From NCBI RefSeq assembly GCF_009827335.1, contig NZ_WTYH01000001.1, forward strand, positions 1,426,001 through 1,490,000: a DNA stretch of 64,000 bases. Direction: 5' to 3'. Every line of letters begins with the position of its first letter. Position 1 is the stretch's first letter. This DNA comes from Aurantiacibacter arachoides (GTDB lineage: Bacteria > Pseudomonadota > Alphaproteobacteria > Sphingomonadales > Sphingomonadaceae). Below the pieces are notes generated by a model. The model was not told the origin of the DNA, did not search any database, and saw only the letters and a program-made list of their open reading frames with translations. The position numbers and the translations under genes were made by a program. This document shows, piece after piece, positions 8,891-16,361 of the stretch.

Positions 8891-9387
8891 GCGCTGTCGA
8901 CGATCGCCTGGAGGTCGGGAAAGTCGACCCGCAGGTTGGGCAGCATCCGGCCGCCCACCTCTTTCGCCTTTACCGCGCCCGGCACCCCGCCCAGTCGCCG
9001 GTAGAAAGCGATGGCGCGCGTATTCGTGGTGAGCACGTCGAGGTAGGCATTGACGCGGCCCTCATCTCGCAACCGTCGCGCCACCGCCGCCATCAGCGCC
9101 GCTCCCGCCCCCGCAGACCTGTGGCCGGGCAGGACATGCAAGACATTGATAAAGGCCGGTTCGCCGCCGCGCGCGAGGATGAAACCGACAGGCTCGTGCC
9201 CGTCCTCGGCCAGCAACAGCAGGTCGCCGTGCCCGACCTCGCACTTCGCCCAGCGTTCCGCCATGCGGGCGTCGACGTCGGCGAGAAAACCGGGATCGGT
9301 CACCTCGGCATAGCTGTCGCGCCAGCTGGCAGCATGGATGGCGGCGATGGCCTGCCGATCTTCGTCGCCGGCGGGTCGGATGATCAC
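8887..9387 (-). CDS. GNAT family N-acetyltransferase
   Basis: A 166-residue GNAT-fold protein. The acetyl-CoA motif A region reads INVLHVLPGHRSAGAGAALM, containing the R/Q-x-x-G-x-G/A type pyrophosphate loop, and the C-terminal NTRAIAFYRRLGG is the usual helix alpha-4 segment. The acceptor cannot be read from the sequence; amines of small molecules, peptides or antibiotics are all possible. The start codon is a GTG at 9387, four bases after the pgk stop, so it is probably expressed from the glycolytic transcript. It converges with the small lipoprotein gene. Confidence 0.88.
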   Translation of the reverse strand: MIIRPAGDEDRQAIAAIHAASWRDSYAEVTDPGFLADVDARMAERWAKCEVGHGDLLLLAEDGHEPVGFILARGGEPAFINVLHVLPGHRSAGAGAALMAAVARRLRDEGRVNAYLDVLTTNTRAIAFYRRLGGVPGAVKAKEVGGRMLPNLRVDFPDLQAIVDSA

Positions 9388-9391
9388 GCGT

Positions 9392-10594
9392 CTAGCGCGA
9401 CAGGGCCGCGACGCCGGGCAGGTTCTTGCCTTCCATCCATTCGAGGAAAGCGCCGCCCGCGGTCGAGACGTAGGTCATGTCATTCGCCACGCCGGCATGC
9501 GCCAGTGCGGCCACGGTATCGCCCCCGCCCGCCACGCTGACGAGCGCGCCCGCCTGCGTCAAGGCGGCCGCGGTACGCGCGAGTGCGACGGTGGCATCGT
9601 CGAAGGGCGGCGTCTCAAACGCGCCGAGCGGGCCGTTCCATACCAGTGTGGAACAGGTCTTCAGCACGTCGCCCAGCGCTTCGACCGCCTGCGGGCCGAT
9701 GTCCAGGATCATCTCGTCAGCGGCGACTTCGTGGACGTTGCAGGTGCGCACACTGGGTGGATTGGCAGCGAATTCCTTGGCCACCACCACGTCGTAGGGC
9801 AGGTGCACGGTGCACCCCGCCGCGTCCGCTGCGGCGATGATGCGGCGCACGGTATCGGTCAGGTCGTGCTCGCACAGCGACTTGCCGACCGCGATGCCGT
9901 TCGCGGCGAGGAAGGTGTTGGCCATGCCGCCGCCGATGATCAGGTGCTGCACCTTTTCGACCAGATGCTCCAGGACAGCCAGCTTGGTGCTGACCTTGGC
10001 CCCGCCGACCACGGCGGCCACCGGGGGCTGCGGCGATCCGAGCGCGGCGTCGAGCGCCTTCAGTTCCGCTTCCATCGCCCGCCCGGCGTAGGACGGCAGA
10101 ACATGCGCAAGGCCCTCCGTAGTCGCGTGGGCGCGGTGCGAAGCGGAAAAGGCATCATTGACGAAGAAGTCGCCATTGGCAGCGATGGCGTGCGCGAAAT
10201 CGGCATCGTTTGCCTCCTCGCCCGGCCAGAACCGCGTGTTTTCCAGCAAGGCGACATCGCCCGGGCCGAGAATGCCCACCGACTGTTCCACCACCGGGCC
10301 GGCGACCTCGGGCACGAACATCACTTCCCTGTCGATCACGCCTTCCAGTGCGCCGACAATCTCGCTCATGCTCATGGTGGAATGCCGCTCGCCCCTGGGC
10401 CTGCCGTAGTGCGCCAGCAGCAGCACCTTGGCGCCGCGTCCTGCCAGCTCCAGGATGGTGGGTGCAACTGCCTCGCCCCGCGTCAGGTCGGTTGCCCGGC
10501 CCTCCGCCATCGGCAGGTTCAGGTCCACCCGCACCAGCGCGCGTTGGCCGGTCAGATCCTGCGGCAGGTCGTCCAGGGTGCGAAAGGCGGCCAT
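9392..10594 (-). CDS. pgk: phosphoglycerate kinase
   Basis: A 400-residue phosphoglycerate kinase, the usual bacterial length, which transfers phosphate from 1,3-bisphosphoglycerate to ADP. Visible signatures are RALVRVDLNLPM near the start, LLAHYGRPRG, VFVPEVAGP, LENTRFWPGEE, VVGGAKVSTKLAVLEHL and the nucleotide-binding SVAGGGDTVAAL near the C-terminus. The ATG at 10594 begins MAAFRTLDDL and lies two bases after the gap stop codon; an extension to 10654 would overlap gap and lacks homology. The gene is in the order tkt-gap-pgk common in sphingomonads. Confidence 0.97.
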   Translation of the reverse strand: MAAFRTLDDLPQDLTGQRALVRVDLNLPMAEGRATDLTRGEAVAPTILELAGRGAKVLLLAHYGRPRGERHSTMSMSEIVGALEGVIDREVMFVPEVAGPVVEQSVGILGPGDVALLENTRFWPGEEANDADFAHAIAANGDFFVNDAFSASHRAHATTEGLAHVLPSYAGRAMEAELKALDAALGSPQPPVAAVVGGAKVSTKLAVLEHLVEKVQHLIIGGGMANTFLAANGIAVGKSLCEHDLTDTVRRIIAAADAAGCTVHLPYDVVVAKEFAANPPSVRTCNVHEVAADEMILDIGPQAVEALGDVLKTCSTLVWNGPLGAFETPPFDDATVALARTAAALTQAGALVSVAGGGDTVAALAHAGVANDMTYVSTAGGAFLEWMEGKNLPGVAALSR

Positions 10595-10596
10595 GG

Positions 10597-11604
10597 TCAG
10601 AGAAACTTCGCCATCACGCCGCTGGTGTCGATCATGCGGTTGGAGAAACCCCATTCGTTGTCATACCAGCTGACGACGCGCGCCAGCTTGCCTTCGAGCA
10701 CGGCGGTTTCCAGCGAATCCACCGTGGACGAGGCCGGGTGGTGATTGAAATCGCTGCTGACGAGCGGCTTGTCGGTAAAGTCCAGCACGCCCTTCATGGC
10801 GCCCTCGCTGGCGGTCTTCAGCGCCTGGTTCAGTTCGTCTGCGGTGCAATCGCGGCCCGGCGTGAAGACCAGGTCAATCAGGCTGACGTTGGGCGTCGGC
10901 ACCCGCACGCTCGATCCGTCGAGCTTGCCGGCCAGTTCCGGCAGCACCAGGCCAACGGCACGCGCCGCGCCGGTGGTGGTCGGGATCATGTTCTGCGCCC
11001 CGCCGCGCGCCCGGCGCATGTCCGAATGCATCTGGTCGAGCATCCGCTGGTCGTTGGTGTAGCTGTGGATCGTGGTCATGAACCCGCGTTCGATACCGAC
11101 AGCGTCGTGCAGCACCTTGGCCACGGGGGCGAGGCAATTTGTGGTGCAGCTGGCGTTGGAAACGATCACGTCCTCGGCGGTCAGCGTGTCATGGTTGACG
11201 CCGTAGACGATGGTGGCGGAAACGCCCTTCGCTGGCGCCGAGATCAGGACGCGCCGGGCGCCAGCGTCGAGGTGCGGACGGCATTGTTCGTCGCTCTGGA
11301 AAAAGCCAGTGCATTCGAACACGATGTCCACGCCCATCTCGCGATGCGGCAGCTTGGCAGGGTCGCGCTCGGAGGTGACGGCGATGGTCTTGCCGTTGAC
11401 CACGAGGTTGCTGCCATCGACCTCCACCGAGCCGGGGAAACGGCCGTGGGTGGAATCGAAGCCGAACAACAGGGCGTTGGCCTCGGTATCGGCAAGGTCG
11501 TTGATCGCGACCAGTTCGAGATCGTGGTCGTCCCGTTCCAGCATGGCCCTCGCCACGAGGCGTCCGATGCGTCCGAAACCATTGATTGCAACCTTGGTCG
11601 CCAT
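10597..11604 (-). CDS. gap: type I glyceraldehyde-3-phosphate dehydrogenase
   Basis: A 335-residue GAPDH. The Rossmann motif INGFGRIGRL opens the protein and the active-site SNASCTTNCLAP places the catalytic cysteine at C153. D36 in AINDLAD-like context points to NAD rather than NADP use, as in glycolytic enzymes. A good Shine-Dalgarno (AGGAG, eight bases before the ATG) supports 11604 as the start. It lies 15 bases after tkt and two bases before pgk, so the three genes very likely form one transcript that links the pentose phosphate pathway with lower glycolysis. Confidence 0.97.
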   Translation of the reverse strand: MATKVAINGFGRIGRLVARAMLERDDHDLELVAINDLADTEANALLFGFDSTHGRFPGSVEVDGSNLVVNGKTIAVTSERDPAKLPHREMGVDIVFECTGFFQSDEQCRPHLDAGARRVLISAPAKGVSATIVYGVNHDTLTAEDVIVSNASCTTNCLAPVAKVLHDAVGIERGFMTTIHSYTNDQRMLDQMHSDMRRARGGAQNMIPTTTGAARAVGLVLPELAGKLDGSSVRVPTPNVSLIDLVFTPGRDCTADELNQALKTASEGAMKGVLDFTDKPLVSSDFNHHPASSTVDSLETAVLEGKLARVVSWYDNEWGFSNRMIDTSGVMAKFL

Positions 11605-11619
11605 GTTAAATGCTCCTGC

Positions 11620-13614
11620 TTAAGCCTTGATGTTGCTGATGATCTGCGGAACGATGGCGTCCGCAGTCAGACCGAATTTTTCGTAAAGGTGTTCCGCCGG
11701 GCCGGAAGCGCCGAAGCGGTCGATGCCGAAGCGCAGGCCGTTCGCCATGGTATAGCGTTCCCACCCGAACGTCGTGCCCGCCTCTACGCTGACACGCAGG
11801 ATTTCCGCCGGGTCGACATCCGGCAGCAGGTCGGCCCGGTAGGCCGCGTCCTGCTCGTCGAACAGTTCGGTGCAGACCATCGAGACGACATCGGCTCCCA
11901 CGCCCTGCTTTTCCAGCGCCTCGGCACATTCCAGCGCGAGATGCACTTCGGACCCTGTCGCGATGAGAATGACGCGACGCTTGTTGCCAGCCTTCTTCAG
12001 GCGATAGGCGCCCCGGGCGCTGCAATCGACCTCGTCCGGCGCGTTGCGCACCTGCGGCAGGTTCTGGCGGCTGAGGGCAAGGACCGTGGGGCGGTCCCTC
12101 TGCGCCAGAGCGATCTGCCAGCACTCGGCCGTCTCCACCCGGTCGGCCGGGCGCATGACGAGCAGGTTGGGCATGGCGCGAAGCGACTGCAAATGCTCGA
12201 TCGGCTGGTGCGTGGGCCCATCCTCGCCCAGGCCGATGCTGTCATGCGTCATCACGTAGATCACGCGCACCTGTTGCAGCGCCGACAGGCGTATCGCGCC
12301 GCGGCAGTAATCGGTGAAGATCAGGAACGTGCCGCCGTAGGGGATGACCCCACCGTGCAGCGCCATGCCGTTCATGGCCGCCGCCATGCCGAATTCACGG
12401 ATGCCGTAATACATATAGCGGCCCGCGTAATCATCGGCGGTAAAGGCGGTGATGCCGCCGGCCTTGGTATTGTTCGAGCCGGTCAGATCGGCACTGCCGC
12501 CAACCAGTTCCGGGATCAGCGGATTGAGTATCTCCAGCGCGTTCTCGCTTGCCTTGCGGGTGGCAATCTTTTCCGGGTTATCCAGCCACTTGCGTAGCGT
12601 CTTTGATACCTGATCACCCTTGGGCGGATCGCCTGCCATGCGCCGTTCGAACTCGGCCCTGCCGTCGCTCTGGCCGAGCCGGTCGCGCCACGCGCTGTGC
12701 GCCTTAACCCCGCGCTCGCCGGTGGCGCGCCACGCTGCCAGCACATCGTCCGGCACCACGAACGCGCCGTGTGCCCAGCCCAACGCCTTGCGTGCGCCTT
12801 CGATTTCGGTTTCGCCCAGCGGGCTGCCGTGGGTTGCGCTCGTGCCCTGTTTGGTGGGCGCGCCCTTGCCGATGACCGTGGTGCAGCGCACCAGCGACGG
12901 CTTGCCGGTCTCGGCGACAGCTTCGTCGATGGCGCGGCGAATGTCTGCCGGGTCGTGCCCGTCACATTCCGCCACGTGCCAGCCGGTCGCCCGATAGCGG
13001 GCGGGAATATCCTCGCTGGAGGACAGGGACACCTTGCCGTCGATGGTGATGTCGTTGTCATCCCACAGCACGATCAACCGGCCGAGCTTGAGGTGTCCGG
13101 CCAAGCCGATCGCCTCGTGGTTGATGCCTTCCATCAGGCAGCCGTCGCCCGCGATCGTCCAGGTGCGGTGATCGACCAGGTCGTCCCCGAATTCGGCGTT
13201 CAGGTGCCGCTCGGCGATCGCCATGCCAACCGCCATCGCCAAGCCCTGGCCCAGCGGGCCCGTGGTGGCCTCTACCCCGTCGAGCAGGAAGTTTTCCGGG
13301 TGCCCGGCGCAAGGGCTGTTCAACTGGCGGAAGTTCTTGAGGTCTTCCAGTGTCGGTGCATCGTAGCCGGACAGGTACAACAGCGAATAGATCAGCATGG
13401 AGCCATGGCCGGCGCTAAGGACGAAGCGGTCACGGTCGGCCCAGTCAGGGTCCTTGGGATCGAACTTCAGGTAATCGGACCACAGCACCGTCGCCACGTC
13501 CGCCATGCCCATCGGCATGCCGGGGTGGCCGGAGTTGGCCGCCTGCACCGCGTCCATCGAAAGCGCGCGGATGGCGTTGGCCATATCGGTGAAACTGGTC
13601 TGGTCTTCGCTCAT
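11620..13614 (-). CDS. tkt: transketolase
   Basis: A 664-residue transketolase, full length for the family, which moves two-carbon ketol units between sugar phosphates with thiamine pyrophosphate. The N-terminal AANSGHPGMPMGMADV, the cofactor-binding GDGCLMEGINHEA and IVLWDDNDITIDG, and the central IFTDYCRGAIRLSAL and MTHDSIGLGEDGPTHQ motifs are all present. The ATG at 13614 has GGAG six bases upstream; the frame remains open for 36 more codons without homology. It is the first gene of the tkt-gap-pgk block and faces the zapA gene pair across a 192-base divergent region. Confidence 0.97.
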   Translation of the reverse strand: MSEDQTSFTDMANAIRALSMDAVQAANSGHPGMPMGMADVATVLWSDYLKFDPKDPDWADRDRFVLSAGHGSMLIYSLLYLSGYDAPTLEDLKNFRQLNSPCAGHPENFLLDGVEATTGPLGQGLAMAVGMAIAERHLNAEFGDDLVDHRTWTIAGDGCLMEGINHEAIGLAGHLKLGRLIVLWDDNDITIDGKVSLSSSEDIPARYRATGWHVAECDGHDPADIRRAIDEAVAETGKPSLVRCTTVIGKGAPTKQGTSATHGSPLGETEIEGARKALGWAHGAFVVPDDVLAAWRATGERGVKAHSAWRDRLGQSDGRAEFERRMAGDPPKGDQVSKTLRKWLDNPEKIATRKASENALEILNPLIPELVGGSADLTGSNNTKAGGITAFTADDYAGRYMYYGIREFGMAAAMNGMALHGGVIPYGGTFLIFTDYCRGAIRLSALQQVRVIYVMTHDSIGLGEDGPTHQPIEHLQSLRAMPNLLVMRPADRVETAECWQIALAQRDRPTVLALSRQNLPQVRNAPDEVDCSARGAYRLKKAGNKRRVILIATGSEVHLALECAEALEKQGVGADVVSMVCTELFDEQDAAYRADLLPDVDPAEILRVSVEAGTTFGWERYTMANGLRFGIDRFGASGPAEHLYEKFGLTADAIVPQIISNIKA

Positions 13615-13806
13615 GCAAGGCTCCGGATGCGCGTGGGGTGCCCCGTAAGGGTCGATTCGGATGCAGCGGTGTGTGGTGGCGAGGGGCTGGAAGGTCAAGC
13701 AACACGCCCCGGCAAGCGGCAAAACCGCAGGCGCCCTTGCGAGGATTATTCACAACTTTCCCACGCAAGCCTTTGCCCGGCCCGCAATAGTGGTTAATTC
13801 GCCGTC

Positions 13807-14016
13807 ATGGAAGCGAGTGACACAGCCGGGCGCATTGCCGCCGCGCTTGGCCGCATTGAAGCAGCCAGCGCGCGGATCGAGGCAACCGCCAGCACTGCGG
13901 GCGCGGTGGTCGACACGGGCGAACCGCAGTTGCAGGTCCGCTACGACGCTCTGCGGCAGGAAGCGCGGGCCGCGCTCGACCAGATCGACGCGCTTCTCAG
14001 CGGGCTCGAGGCATGA
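13807..14016 (+). CDS. small coiled-coil protein coupled to zapA
   Basis: A 69-residue protein without a named family that I can assign. It is almost entirely helical, with two amphipathic stretches (about 8-32 and 44-67) that could form a coiled coil, rich in Ala, Arg, Glu and Gln and free of Cys and Trp. Its stop overlaps the zapA start by four bases (ATGA), so the two are translationally coupled. Position and size suggest a division-associated partner of ZapA, comparable to what ZapB is in enterobacteria, but this is inference from context. The ATG at 13807 is the only reasonable start. Confidence 0.75.
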   Translation: MEASDTAGRIAAALGRIEAASARIEATASTAGAVVDTGEPQLQVRYDALRQEARAALDQIDALLSGLEA

Positions 14017-14336
14017 GCAACGTCACACTCGACATTGCCGGCCGCAAGTACACCATCGCCTGCGCCCCGGGCGAGGAGAGCCATATAGAGGCGCTGGGCG
14101 CGGCTATCGATGCCAAGCTGTCGCAGCTCGACAACCTGACCGGCCAGTCGCCCGAACGCATCCTGCTTTACGCCTCGCTGCTCCTGGCGGATGAATTGCA
14201 CGAGGCGACCAGCAAGCCGGCGCCCCCCGCCAAGACGGCCGAGCCGGAGGAAAGCGTGGCGATCCAGCTCGAAACGATGGCAGACCGGCTCGAAACCCTC
14301 GCAATGCAGCTTGAGACCGGGCCCATTGCATCCTAG
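14013..14336 (+). CDS. zapA: cell division protein ZapA
   Basis: A 107-residue ZapA. The N-terminal domain (VTLDIAGRKYTIACAPGEE, then AAIDAKLSQL and a short helix) is the conserved globular part that binds FtsZ and stabilises protofilament bundles at midcell; the C-terminal half is a helical coiled-coil tail. Length is normal. It is followed immediately by the 6S RNA gene and a 5-formyltetrahydrofolate cyclo-ligase gene, an arrangement conserved across many proteobacteria, which strengthens the call. Upstream it overlaps a small coiled-coil gene by four bases. Confidence 0.93.
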   Translation: MSNVTLDIAGRKYTIACAPGEESHIEALGAAIDAKLSQLDNLTGQSPERILLYASLLLADELHEATSKPAPPAKTAEPEESVAIQLETMADRLETLAMQLETGPIAS

Positions 14337-14340
14337 ATAG

Positions 14341-14508
14341 GGCTTGGCGGGACTGCCCGGCACGAGCCGTTCGCGAAAATCCCTGAGGCTATAAGCAATC
14401 CAAGGGAGCTGTCCCTACTGAGACCGTGGTTTCGGATATACGGCGCCCACCTGACGTAAGGCGTCAGAGGATTTCCCGGAAAACGACCCATGGTGGTTCC
14501 GCCACTCA
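14341..14508 (+). ncRNA. ssrS: 6S RNA
   Basis: The region between zapA and the 5-formyltetrahydrofolate cyclo-ligase gene folds as a long closed hairpin. GGCGGGACTGCC (14346-14357) pairs with GGTGGTTCCGCC (14492-14503) in a 12-base-pair terminal stem with four G-U wobbles. An inner stem joins AAATCC plus CTGA (14377-14386) with TCAG plus GGATTT (14464-14474) around a single bulged A. The enclosed centre is the open bubble expected of 6S RNA, which mimics an open promoter and binds sigma-70 RNA polymerase holoenzyme. Genomic position is the classical one. Exact ends are estimates. Confidence 0.85.
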
Positions 14509-14533
14509 CCATCCCCGGCAAGGGTAGCCCCCC

Positions 14534-15121
14534 ATGAACGAAATCTCCCGAAAGAAGGCCGAATTGCGCGCCGCCTTGCGCAAGGCCCGGCTCGACCACG
14601 CAGCTGCTTTGCCGCCGCAGGTTTCGGCGCTGGTCTTTCGTCAGCCGCCCGCCCCGCTCCTAGCCCTCGTTCCGGAAGGCGCTATCGTGGGCCTGTACCG
14701 CGCCGGCGCGGGAGAAGCGCCCGCCACGTCCTACACGCGCTTCTTCCACGAACGCGGCCACACCGTCGCCCTGCCCCGCGTGGTCAAGCTGGCGGAGCCG
14801 ATGCATTTCCACGTTCACTCCGACCCATGGGGAGAAAGCGACCTGGAAGCCGGCCCGATGGACCTGCGCCAGCCGCATCTCACCGCGCCGGTCGTGGTGC
14901 CAGACGTCCTGTTCATGCCGCTTGTCGGCTTCACCGAGCGCGGTGACCGGATCGGCCAGGGCGGAGGCTTCTACGACCGCTGGCTGGCCGATCACCCGGG
15001 CACGTTAGCCATCGGCATGGCCTGGGACGTGCAACGCGTCGATACCTTGCCAGTAGAGGACCACGACATGCCGCTTGCCGCGATCGTGACCCCCACCCGC
15101 ATCTATGGGCCCTTCGCATGA
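14534..15121 (+). CDS. 5-formyltetrahydrofolate cyclo-ligase
   Basis: A 195-residue member of the 5-FTHF cyclo-ligase (methenyl-THF synthetase) family, which uses ATP to turn 5-formyl-THF into 5,10-methenyl-THF. The start is MNEISRKKAELRAALRKAR with the basic N-terminal helix typical for the family. The ATP/Mg site motif GDRIGQGGGFYDRWL is at about 138-152, and LPLAAIVTPTRIY ends the domain. It is downstream of 6S RNA in the conserved order, and its stop overlaps the start of the DUF2842 gene by four bases. Confidence 0.94.
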   Translation: MNEISRKKAELRAALRKARLDHAAALPPQVSALVFRQPPAPLLALVPEGAIVGLYRAGAGEAPATSYTRFFHERGHTVALPRVVKLAEPMHFHVHSDPWGESDLEAGPMDLRQPHLTAPVVVPDVLFMPLVGFTERGDRIGQGGGFYDRWLADHPGTLAIGMAWDVQRVDTLPVEDHDMPLAAIVTPTRIYGPFA

Positions 15122-15333
15122 GGACGGAGCCGACGTGGCGCATTCCCGTCGGCGTGCTGGGGCTGCTGGCCGGCCTCCTCGTCTACACCGGCCTCGTCGC
15201 GCTGGTCGCGCCGCCGCTGATCGGGGAGTGGCCGGCCCTGGCTCAGGGGGTCGTCTATCTGGCCCTCGGGCTGATCTGGCTGCTGCCGTTGCGGCGGTTC
15301 CTGATCTGGATGGAGACCGGCCGCTGGGGCTAG
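15118..15333 (+). CDS. DUF2842 small membrane protein
   Basis: A 71-residue membrane protein with two hydrophobic helices (about 9-32 and 42-64) and the sequence RTEPTWRIPVGVLGLL at the start. It matches the DUF2842 family of alphaproteobacteria, whose function is not known. It starts inside the stop of the cyclo-ligase gene (ATGA overlap), so both are expressed together. Nothing in the protein suggests a catalytic role: no conserved polar cluster is visible apart from the charged ends. Confidence 0.85.
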   Translation: MRTEPTWRIPVGVLGLLAGLLVYTGLVALVAPPLIGEWPALAQGVVYLALGLIWLLPLRRFLIWMETGRWG

Positions 15334-15383
15334 GCCCGCCTGGTTAGCCGGAACCACGGTTCGGCCCCGAGGGTTCACGCGTC

Positions 15384-16172
15384 ATGCCGGAACTGCCCGA
15401 AGCGCAAGCCAACCGTCGGCGGATCGAGGACCAGTGCCTCAACCGCACCATCACCAGCGTCGAGCTGGGCGACGATGTCTCCTACATCGAACTGCCGGGC
15501 GACAACGAGCGACAGCGGCTTGTCGGCCATCGGTTCACGCAGACGCACCGCCATGGGAAGTTGATCTTCGCGGGCAGCAAGACCGGTCCGTGGATATGCG
15601 TCCACCTCGGCATGACGGGGAAGCTGTTGCCTTTCGACGTGCCGGACGAGGCGCCAGACCACACCAAGCTGCTGATTGCTTTCGAAGGGGACCGCCGCCT
15701 GGCCTTTCGTTGCCCGCGCAAACTTGGCTGGGTGCGGGTGATCGATTCGCCAGAAGCGGAGATCGCCCGCATCGGTTTCGGTCCAGACGCCCTGGACGTA
15801 TCGCGGGAGGATTTCCGCAAAGTGATGGGTCGCACCCGCGGGACGATCAAGGGCGCGTTAATGGCGCAGCGCAAGCTGGCGGGTATCGGCAACCTGTGGT
15901 CGGACGAAATCCTGTTTCAGACCGGCTGGCATCCGGAAACCGTGGCCGGTGACATCGGCGAAGATGATCTGGGCACGATGTTCGATACCATGCGCGCGGT
16001 GCTGGCGGAAGTTTGCGGGACAGGCGCGGTCTACAGCAAGCTGCCAAAGGACTGGCTGATCGGCGATCGCAAGGCCGGAAAGAGCTGTCCCCGCTGCGAA
16101 GGCACAATTGCCAAGGCAAAAGTCGGCGGGCGCAGCGCTTATTACTGCGACGTGCACCAGGCACGACGGTAA
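15384..16172 (+). CDS. mutM: Fpg/Nei family DNA glycosylase
   Basis: A 262-residue base-excision-repair glycosylase/AP lyase. The N-terminal PELPE gives the catalytic Pro (after Met removal) and Glu of the family, HRHGKLIF gives the conserved lysine, and the helix-two-turn-helix reads KLAGIGNLWSDEILFQTGWHP. The C-terminal zinc finger has C235, C238 and C255, but the fourth ligand position is H258 (CDVH) in place of the usual Cys. The sequence after PELPE (AQANRRRIE) also differs from canonical MutM, so it may be a paralogue with a shifted lesion preference. The gene symbol is therefore tentative. It is separated from DUF2842 by 50 bases. Confidence 0.87.
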   Translation: MPELPEAQANRRRIEDQCLNRTITSVELGDDVSYIELPGDNERQRLVGHRFTQTHRHGKLIFAGSKTGPWICVHLGMTGKLLPFDVPDEAPDHTKLLIAFEGDRRLAFRCPRKLGWVRVIDSPEAEIARIGFGPDALDVSREDFRKVMGRTRGTIKGALMAQRKLAGIGNLWSDEILFQTGWHPETVAGDIGEDDLGTMFDTMRAVLAEVCGTGAVYSKLPKDWLIGDRKAGKSCPRCEGTIAKAKVGGRSAYYCDVHQARR

Positions 16173-16187
16173 GGAAAAGGTCCCAAG

Positions 16188-16264
16188 TGGCGCGAGTGAC
16201 GGGACTCGAACCCGCGACCCTCGGCGTGACAGGCCGATACTCTAACCAACTGAGCTACACCCGC
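16188..16264 (-). tRNA. tRNA-Asp (anticodon GTC)
   Basis: On the minus strand the acceptor arm GCGGGTG pairs with CACTCGC (one G-U pair), followed by discriminator G and encoded CCA. The anticodon loop CTGTCAC gives GTC. D-arm GCTCAGTTGGTTAGAGT and T-arm GGGTTCGAGTCCC are standard. Length with CCA is 77 bases. Confidence 0.97.
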
Positions 16265-16300
16265 GCATTTAAGCGGCTTCAGCGCCTCTTGGGAGCCGCG

Positions 16301-16329
16301 CGTCTAGTTGAGCACCCGAAGGCTGTCAA
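16301..16329 (-). promoter_or_regulatory. candidate sigma-70 promoter for tRNA-Asp
   Basis: On the minus strand a perfect TTGACA (16324-16329) is followed after 17 bases by TAGACG (16301-16306). Transcription would start near 16294, about 30 bases before the mature tRNA. The -35 box and spacing are excellent; the -10 match is weak. Confidence 0.5.
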
Positions 16330-16361
16330 CACGCAACGCGCGGGTTTTTGCAGTCCTTTCT

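Noticed and set aside
10210..12597. 795-codon open frame on the plus strand opposite pgk, gap and tkt
   Set aside because: It crosses three genes with unambiguous motifs on the other strand, and its composition (Arg, Gly, His, Ala) matches antisense shadow reading.
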